64,000 nucleotides of DNA, taken from the NCBI RefSeq assembly GCF_000526375.1, contig NZ_JAFY01000002.1:248001-312000 (forward strand), in the 5' to 3' direction. This document shows, one piece after another, positions 60,521 through 64,000 of this stretch (the stretch's first letter is position 1; each line of letters starts with the position of its first letter). Source of the stretch: Aminiphilus circumscriptus DSM 16581 (GTDB lineage Bacteria > Synergistota > Synergistia > Synergistales > Aminiphilaceae). Both the position numbers and the translations under genes were made by a program. The notes beneath the pieces were generated by a model. The model was given only the letters and a program-made list of their open reading frames with translations. It did no database searches and was not told where the DNA came from.

Positions 60521-61918
60521 CTAAAAAGGACCATATCCTATCCAAGCGGCCACGGCAACAAGGACACCGCCAGCCACAGTCAAAAGAAGCGTGAGTTTGG
60601 CAATGTGCCGAACCCATCTGTCATAAGGAATGTCCGCAAAGGCAAGATAGTAGATCATGGCGGGATAAAACATGTTTGTGATGCCGTCACCGAACTGAAA
60701 CGCCAAGACAGCGGTCTGGCGCGTGACTCCTACGAGATCCGAAAGAGGAGTCATGATGGGCATTGTCGCCGCAGCTTGTCCGCTTCCAGAACCGATGAAG
60801 AAATTGATCCCCGATTGAACGAGAAACATGACGACCCCAGCACCTACGCTCCCCACATGCGCGAGCGGCATGGCAAATCCGTACACGACGGTGTCCAAAA
60901 CCTTGCCGTTTTCGAGAATGACCACGATGGCACGAGCGAATCCGATGATCAGAGCACCGTATGTAACGCCCTTGGCACCGTTGACGAACTCTCGAAAAAG
61001 CTGCGTTGGGTTCATTCGCGCAAGAATTCCCGCGAGAAGCCCAACACCCAGAAAAAGGGCAGAAATTTCGGTGGTATACCATTCATATTTGATGACACCC
61101 CATATCTGTATGCCTATGCCGCTCAAAAGGAGAAGAAGGATGAGCTTACGCACCAGCGTCAGTTCCTGCATGGAATAATCCAGATCGTACTTGGCCATTT
61201 CCCCTTCTTCTTCTTTGTATCCCCAAAGAATGCTCTTCGAAGGATCGCCCTTGCAGGATCTGGCGTATCGGAGAATAAACCACGCGGCGATAACGAAGAA
61301 CACGAGGAAACAGACCACGCGGTATCCGATTCCAGAGTACAGGGGCACTTCCGCGATGCTTTGGGCTACACCGATGGTGAAGGGGTTCATGATAGCACCA
61401 GCAAAACCGACCCACGCGGCGGTGCGGACGAGATGAAATCCCACAACGCGATCATAGCCGAGAGCGAGGGCCATGGCCACACCAAGAGGAATGAGGGGGA
61501 TCGTCTCCTCCGCAAAGCCGAAAAAGGCACCCAAAAGAGCAAAAACCAACATAATACAGACCAGGAGTGGCGTATCCTTTCCCTGCATGAATTTTACCGC
61601 GGCGATGATTCCCGCATCGAGTGCCCCTGTGGCGCGAATGATCTGAATTGCTCCAGCGATGAGAAACACGAAGGCGATGATGCCAGCGCTCTGGCGGAAT
61701 CCCGTGGGAATCGCCTGAAGCATCTTGAAGGGATTCACCGGTTGTGATTCCACAATCGCATACGAAGCGGGATCAACAACGGTTTTGCCGCTGTGAGGAT
61801 CTTTGACGCGCTGATATTCTCCGGCGGGAAGGGTCCATGTGGCAAGGGTAGCCAAAAGAATGAGCAGGGAAATAATAAAATATCCGTGCGGATTCTTGAT
61901 CCATTCCGGAAAACGCAT
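60521..61918 (-). CDS. YfcC family (DcuC-like) C4-dicarboxylate/amino-acid transporter
   Basis: A 465-residue membrane protein with about twelve spans. The N-terminus (HGYFIISLLILLATLATWTLPAGEY) and the motifs GAFFGFAEETIPLIPLG and NFFIGSGSGQAAATMPIMTPL match the YfcC/ArcD-like branch of the ion-transporter superfamily. A GGAGG ribosome site precedes the ATG. Substrates in the family are di- and tricarboxylates, peptides or basic amino acids. With AtuA and a C26 hydrolase nearby, a nitrogen-containing carboxylate is plausible. Confidence 0.85.
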   Translation of the reverse strand: MRFPEWIKNPHGYFIISLLILLATLATWTLPAGEYQRVKDPHSGKTVVDPASYAIVESQPVNPFKMLQAIPTGFRQSAGIIAFVFLIAGAIQIIRATGALDAGIIAAVKFMQGKDTPLLVCIMLVFALLGAFFGFAEETIPLIPLGVAMALALGYDRVVGFHLVRTAAWVGFAGAIMNPFTIGVAQSIAEVPLYSGIGYRVVCFLVFFVIAAWFILRYARSCKGDPSKSILWGYKEEEGEMAKYDLDYSMQELTLVRKLILLLLLSGIGIQIWGVIKYEWYTTEISALFLGVGLLAGILARMNPTQLFREFVNGAKGVTYGALIIGFARAIVVILENGKVLDTVVYGFAMPLAHVGSVGAGVVMFLVQSGINFFIGSGSGQAAATMPIMTPLSDLVGVTRQTAVLAFQFGDGITNMFYPAMIYYLAFADIPYDRWVRHIAKLTLLLTVAGGVLVAVAAWIGYGPF

Positions 61919-62036
61919 GCGATAACCTCCTTTTTTCAGGAAGATGCATCAAAAAGGAACGAGAAAACCTCCAAGAACCACGATTTCCTGTGAGAAAAGA
62001 GTGTTCCTGAAACCACCGCTTCGGCGGAGAGTCCAC

Positions 62037-62369
62037 TCACTCCACTTCATCCTTCCAGGGAACCTCAATCTGCAGCAGCGGCGCATATTGCTGACATCCA
62101 AAGAGATCTGTCTCTCCGAGACCTCCGCTCGGCACAAGCCGGCGAATGGTGAATTTCACAGCCTTCGCCGGATCGAAATAGACATGATCCGTGATCCTTT
62201 CCTCACAAATACGGAAGAGTTCGGCGATGCGCTTCTTTTCCAAAACACCCGTGGCGCAAACATGTTTATACGCATGATCGTCTGGAAAGATCACGTCGAA
62301 AGTGATCTTATCGACTCCTGCGTTTTTGCTGCGAACCGTCTTGGCGATCGAGGCAAGGGGCTTCTTCAT
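62037..62369 (-). CDS. DUF4387 family protein
   Basis: A 110-residue protein (AKTVRSKNAGVDKITFDVIF, then DPAKAVKFTIRR). DUF4387 proteins are regular small partners of AtuA/DUF1446 proteins, sometimes fused to them. The start overlaps the AtuA stop by four bases (ATGA), consistent with a two-subunit enzyme. The reaction is unknown. Confidence 0.8.
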   Translation of the reverse strand: MKKPLASIAKTVRSKNAGVDKITFDVIFPDDHAYKHVCATGVLEKKRIAELFRICEERITDHVYFDPAKAVKFTIRRLVPSGGLGETDLFGCQQYAPLLQIEVPWKDEVE

Positions 62370-63766
62370 AGCCGTTTCTCTCCTTCCAAAACTCCTTTCC
62401 GCACCTGAGCGGAAAAGACCGGGAACAGCTCAAGGGGATCCTCGACAGGAACAACATGATTGAGCGTCCACGAATAGACCGGCGGCGCAGGAAGGACTTC
62501 GTCAAAAAGAAACGCCACAGAACCCGCCGTTCCCTTGACTTCGGGAAGACGAGCGTAAAAAAGTTGCCGCGTTCCGATAAGCGCCACTTCCTCTGCAAGA
62601 GACGCATCGGAGGCGACTCCTTCGACGACGACGCACACCTCATGAGGAACTGCATCAAGACAGGACTCGAGATCTTTCAAGATCGCATCTCGGCCGTAGA
62701 CATGGTATTCCAGGTGATACGCTTCTTCAGGTAAGCGCTCTCGGACCTGCTGTCGCGCCCAGGCAATCATGTCGTCCACGTGGGCGATGGAATAGGGATC
62801 CCGAATGCCAGCAATGCCGATGAAACGCTCACCGACCTTGCCCGCTCCCTCAAGTTTCACCCGAACGCCCTTTTCATCGGGACGAAAGATGGAACCGGTT
62901 ATTTTGCACGTCTTTTCCTCCACTTGTTCGTACCGGCAGGTGCGCATGTCCAAAACGCCTCCCGCCACGTGCTCGAAAAAAGGATTGGCCCGCTCATACA
63001 TGGCGTGTCCCGCTACGGAGGCCACGGTACATCTCTGCTGGGGATGCATCGCCGTAACGTAGACCGCGTCGTCCATGATCGTTCCAAGGACGGACTCTTT
63101 GCCTGCGTAAGGCTCCGCACAAAAGGAGGCGCATTCCAACACTTTTCCGAGATAATAGGCGAGATCCGGAGAACATCCTTCGTGCAGGGCCGCAGCAGCA
63201 AAAATCGCACAATCGCTGGAGCGCCCTCCAATAATGACATCCGCTCCCGCCTCGAGGGCCTTCCGAAAAGGGTGTACCCCCGCAACGGCCACAATACGCG
63301 TTGTCCTCTCCAGCTCCTCAAGCGACAGCGGAGGCCGTCCGTCGAGCCCTTCGACAACCACCCCCCGCTCCATCATGGTTCGGAGTAACTCTTTTTCCAC
63401 GTCCGAATAGAACCAGGCAATGCGAAAGGGAGGCACATCGTGCTCCGCCGCCATTTCGGCGATCATCTTCACGTAGAGATCGACACGACTCCGTGTTCCC
63501 GTGTCCCCGGCGGAGCCAATGATCATGGGAACACCTTGTCTCCGCGATGCGAGGAACATGAGCTCCAAATCATGCCTTTGCCATGCTACGGGACTTACCG
63601 AGACATCTCTGCCGAGCGCCGCTGGACCGATATCGTCGCTTCCCGAATCACAGCAGTAATAATCAGGACGCGCTTCAACCCCGAGAAAAAAGCTTTCTTC
63701 CTTCGTGGGAGCAAAACCGAGATGACCGTTCGGACACAGAATACGCACGCTCTTTTTTTTCTTCAT
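62366..63766 (-). CDS. AtuA/DUF1446 family protein
   Basis: A 466-residue protein. GHLGFAPTKEESFFLGVEARPDYYCCDSGSDDIGP at the N-terminus and VIIGGRSSDCAIFAAAAL near residue 180 are AtuA-family signatures; GRDAILKDLE lies in the C-terminal part. AtuA was named for acyclic terpene utilisation, but most relatives in anaerobes sit in amino-acid or hydroxyacid degradation clusters. The ATG at 63766 is preferred; a GTG at 63781 is in frame but lacks room for a ribosome site. Confidence 0.8.
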   Translation of the reverse strand: MKKKKSVRILCPNGHLGFAPTKEESFFLGVEARPDYYCCDSGSDDIGPAALGRDVSVSPVAWQRHDLELMFLASRRQGVPMIIGSAGDTGTRSRVDLYVKMIAEMAAEHDVPPFRIAWFYSDVEKELLRTMMERGVVVEGLDGRPPLSLEELERTTRIVAVAGVHPFRKALEAGADVIIGGRSSDCAIFAAAALHEGCSPDLAYYLGKVLECASFCAEPYAGKESVLGTIMDDAVYVTAMHPQQRCTVASVAGHAMYERANPFFEHVAGGVLDMRTCRYEQVEEKTCKITGSIFRPDEKGVRVKLEGAGKVGERFIGIAGIRDPYSIAHVDDMIAWARQQVRERLPEEAYHLEYHVYGRDAILKDLESCLDAVPHEVCVVVEGVASDASLAEEVALIGTRQLFYARLPEVKGTAGSVAFLFDEVLPAPPVYSWTLNHVVPVEDPLELFPVFSAQVRKGVLEGEKRL

Positions 63767-63865
63767 GATCCGCCTGTTCACTCCCCTCTCTCCTCAATCG
63801 GAGAGTTCTTCCATGCCTAACAAGTCCACGTCGCTCCATCGCCCTTTTTCGTCATCATCCCTTTC

Positions 63866-64000
63866 TCAACACCTCCTCTTCTGCGCCGCTCTGGCAGCAT
63901 CGACAAAGGCGCGCAGGAGCGCCTCCGCCCTCGCGTCCTTGCCCTGAAACAACTCCTCTGGATGAAATTGAACACCTAGAAAAAAGGCTCCTTCTGTGCT
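63866..64000 (-). CDS. peptidase C26/gamma-glutamyl hydrolase-like protein, C-terminal end
   Basis: The last 44 codons of a gene that continues beyond the window. GAFFLGVQFHPEEL contains the catalytic His-Glu of class I amidotransferase-like hydrolases. The tail (AEALLRAFVDAARAAQKRRC) fits the PuuD/peptidase C26 group, which cleave gamma-glutamyl amides. It is upstream of AtuA on the same strand, separated by 99 bases. Confidence 0.7.
   Translation of the reverse strand, partial: STEGAFFLGVQFHPEELFQGKDARAEALLRAFVDAARAAQKRRC

Noticed and set aside
1-64000. CRISPR arrays, tRNA and rRNA genes
   Set aside because: No regularly spaced repeats and no cloverleaf or T-arm consensus were noticed on a visual scan. 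A tRNAscan-SE run would settle the tRNA question.

Overview
The window is a GC-rich bacterial chromosome segment from a fermentative, acid- and amino-acid-using anaerobe, most likely a member of the Synergistota. The best phylum marker is the C-terminus of the PKD-domain protein at 34330-34872 (GGGCNAGGGTLP, a hydrophobic run, then FRRKG), which matches the Synerg-CTERM sorting signal. The number of organic-acid transporters (one TTT, one TRAP, one YfcC type) and LarA, MmgE/PrpD and AtuA family enzymes fits that lifestyle. Genus cannot be fixed from the sequence.

Layout. 1-5984: a minus-strand catabolic operon (tripartite tricarboxylate transporter TctC-TctB-TctA, MmgE/PrpD, LarA-like), read divergently from its GntR/FCD regulator. 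Its promoter (TTTACA-N17-TATAAT) abuts a perfect 20-bp palindrome at the start point. 6079-12254: a secreted phosphatase, then carAB with a leader ORF and an intrinsic terminator in the leader. 12284-15983: znuABC and zur. 16091-22230: a GntR regulator with glcD, an aminotransferase and glnS. 22280-25905: feoAB, a lone FeoA-domain protein and a DtxR-type regulator, with GTTAGA motifs in the control regions. 25966-34872: a deaminase and a run of exported proteins (lipoprotein, PsbP/DcrB-like protein, a 1063-aa TPR-CHAT protein, a broken Synerg-CTERM protein). 35000-46381: LarA, a scarred mobile patch (IS3 remnant, HARE-HTH/GIY-YIG nuclease, tyrosine-recombinase scar), two DMT exporters, a GNAT, and an isocitrate-lyase-superfamily enzyme beside a TRAP transporter. 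46522-50635: cobalamin genes cbiC and cbiD, an NlpC/P60 hydrolase and a DNA-deoxyinosine glycosylase.

50665-59223 is a genomic island. It is bounded by a 220-bp direct repeat made of the 3' end of the glycosylase gene; the distal copy is decayed. Inside are a D12 DNA-methyltransferase fragment, an excisionase-like HTH gene, an integron-type integrase (IntI) with one frameshift, an integron cassette with a GTTAGGC core and a foldable attC, a degenerate IS5-family element, an AT-rich EVE-domain/nuclease gene with an attC-like structure, an intact IS3-family element, a decayed phage head-morphogenesis gene and an IS5-derived MITE. The cassette genes encode a predicted modified-base reader fused to a nuclease (SRA-like + HNH; EVE + PD-(D/E)XK). 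A third such gene (HARE-HTH + GIY-YIG) lies 14 kb away against a recombinase scar. This suggests that a family of modification-dependent restriction enzymes travels with integron parts in this lineage.

59429-64000: chromosomal genes resume with an NrpR-like regulator, a YfcC-type transporter, a DUF4387/AtuA pair and the end of a peptidase-C26 amidotransferase-like hydrolase, read as one minus-strand catabolic cluster.

Features named as family members rest on motif recognition by eye; no database search was run.
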